From positions 1 to 5,285 of the forward strand of contig DEKS01000023.1 in the NCBI GenBank assembly GCA_002354005.1: a stretch of DNA of 5,285 bases. Reading direction: 5' to 3'. Positions 5,144 through 5,285 of the stretch are shown one piece after another. Within the stretch, counting starts at the first letter, position 1; the number at the start of each line of letters is the position of its first letter. Source of the stretch: Bacteroidales bacterium UBA2716. GTDB taxonomy: Bacteria > Bacteroidota > Bacteroidia > Bacteroidales > UBA932. The position numbers were made by a program, and so were the translations under genes. Under the pieces are notes generated by a model, which was not told the DNA's origin, made no database searches, and saw nothing but the letters and a program-made list of their open reading frames with translations.

Positions 5144-5201
5144 GTTAAAGCACAGGAGGAGTCTCTGAAGACGGTTCTAGAGGGGATGGGTGTGCTTTAA
5201 C
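5144..5201 (+). other. Closing stem-loop of element copy B
   Basis: The same perfect 11-bp arms as in copy A (5144-5154 with 5191-5201) around a 36-base loop. The loop holds a small hairpin, GTCT (5161-5164) with AGAC (5169-5172), and AGGAGG at 5154-5159. No T run follows. Confidence 0.85.
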
Positions 5202-5221
5202 GAGAAAGTACGGGCAGGAAA

Positions 5222-5258
5222 CGTCTCTGAAGGTCCTGGGGGTGGACCTTCGGAGACG
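5222..5258 (-). terminator. Long GC-rich hairpin, possible terminator of a minus-strand gene beyond the right edge
   Basis: A 15-bp stem (5222-5236 with 5244-5258) with one T-G pair encloses a 7-base loop. On the minus strand it is followed by only three T residues (TTTCCTGC), so termination would be weak. No T run follows on the plus strand. By analogy with copy A, which directly follows the tRNA terminator, it may end a gene converging from the right. The 27 bases beyond it contain nothing I can assign. Confidence 0.4.
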
Positions 5259-5285
5259 GAACGGGGCCAAAACAGGCGCTGAGGG

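Larger units (their letters stand above)
4873..5201 (+). repeat. Structured non-coding element, copy B (candidate 3' RNA of alr)
   Basis: Inverted copy of 2538-2859. Read on the plus strand, downstream of alr, it contains hairpin P1 (4919-4951), a local hairpin CGAC/GTCG (4981-4992), GACCAG (4982-4987) that can pair with CTGGTC (5018-5023), TGGTCAATAA (5019-5028) that can instead pair with TTATTGACCA (5112-5121) around hairpin P2 (5048-5092), and a closing stem-loop (5144-5201). There is no convincing ORF and no TAnnTTTG promoter inside. It would be transcribed as the alr 3' region. Its stems are better paired than those of copy A, so it may be the more intact copy. Confidence 0.75.

Noticed and set aside
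2538..5201. Composite transposon with target-site duplication
   Set aside because: No transposase is present, no duplicated target bases are visible outside the copies, and the enclosed genes are ordinary chromosomal genes with their own promoters.

Overview
The window looks like chromosomal DNA from a member of the Bacteroidota, probably order Bacteroidales. The evidence is repeated Bacteroidota-type -7 promoter elements (TAnnTTTG) in front of the genes, few Shine-Dalgarno sequences, and a PRPP synthase and an alanine racemase whose sequences read like Bacteroidales proteins. I cannot name a genus. Gene content is mostly housekeeping.

Layout: 1-1267 (minus) holds a probable ysxC/engB-prs operon: a ribosome-assembly GTPase followed, with an ATGA overlap, by ribose-phosphate pyrophosphokinase, which runs off the left edge. 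A compact divergent promoter region (about 1289-1316) also serves tadA (plus), the tRNA adenosine deaminase, whose start codon lies so close to the promoter that its mRNA is probably leaderless. tadA converges on, and abuts, a DJ-1/PfpI family gene (minus). That gene diverges from a tRNA-Gln(UUG) (plus), which ends in a strong intrinsic terminator. A YugP-type membrane zinc metallopeptidase (minus) and alanine racemase alr (plus) form a third divergent pair.

The most unusual content is not protein-coding. A non-coding element of about 320 bp occurs twice in inverted orientation, at 2538-2859 and 4873-5201. Each copy lies downstream of one gene of the yugP/alr pair, so each would be read in the same orientation in the 3' region of its upstream gene. 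The copies have diverged over much of their length but keep two long hairpins with a shared core, an 11-bp closing stem with a 36-nt loop, and a set of mutually exclusive pairings. Most differences that fall inside stems are tolerated as G-U pairs in one strand only, the strand co-oriented with yugP and alr. This suggests a structured RNA. One hairpin loop is inverted between the copies. I do not recognise the element as a described family. A 40-bp tandem duplication lies between alr and its copy. The last 27 bases hold nothing I can assign.

The genes do not form one pathway. They cover nucleotide precursor supply (prs), ribosome assembly (ysxC), tRNA decoding (tadA, tRNA-Gln), protein quality or stress functions (DJ-1 family, YugP) and cell-wall precursor supply (alr).
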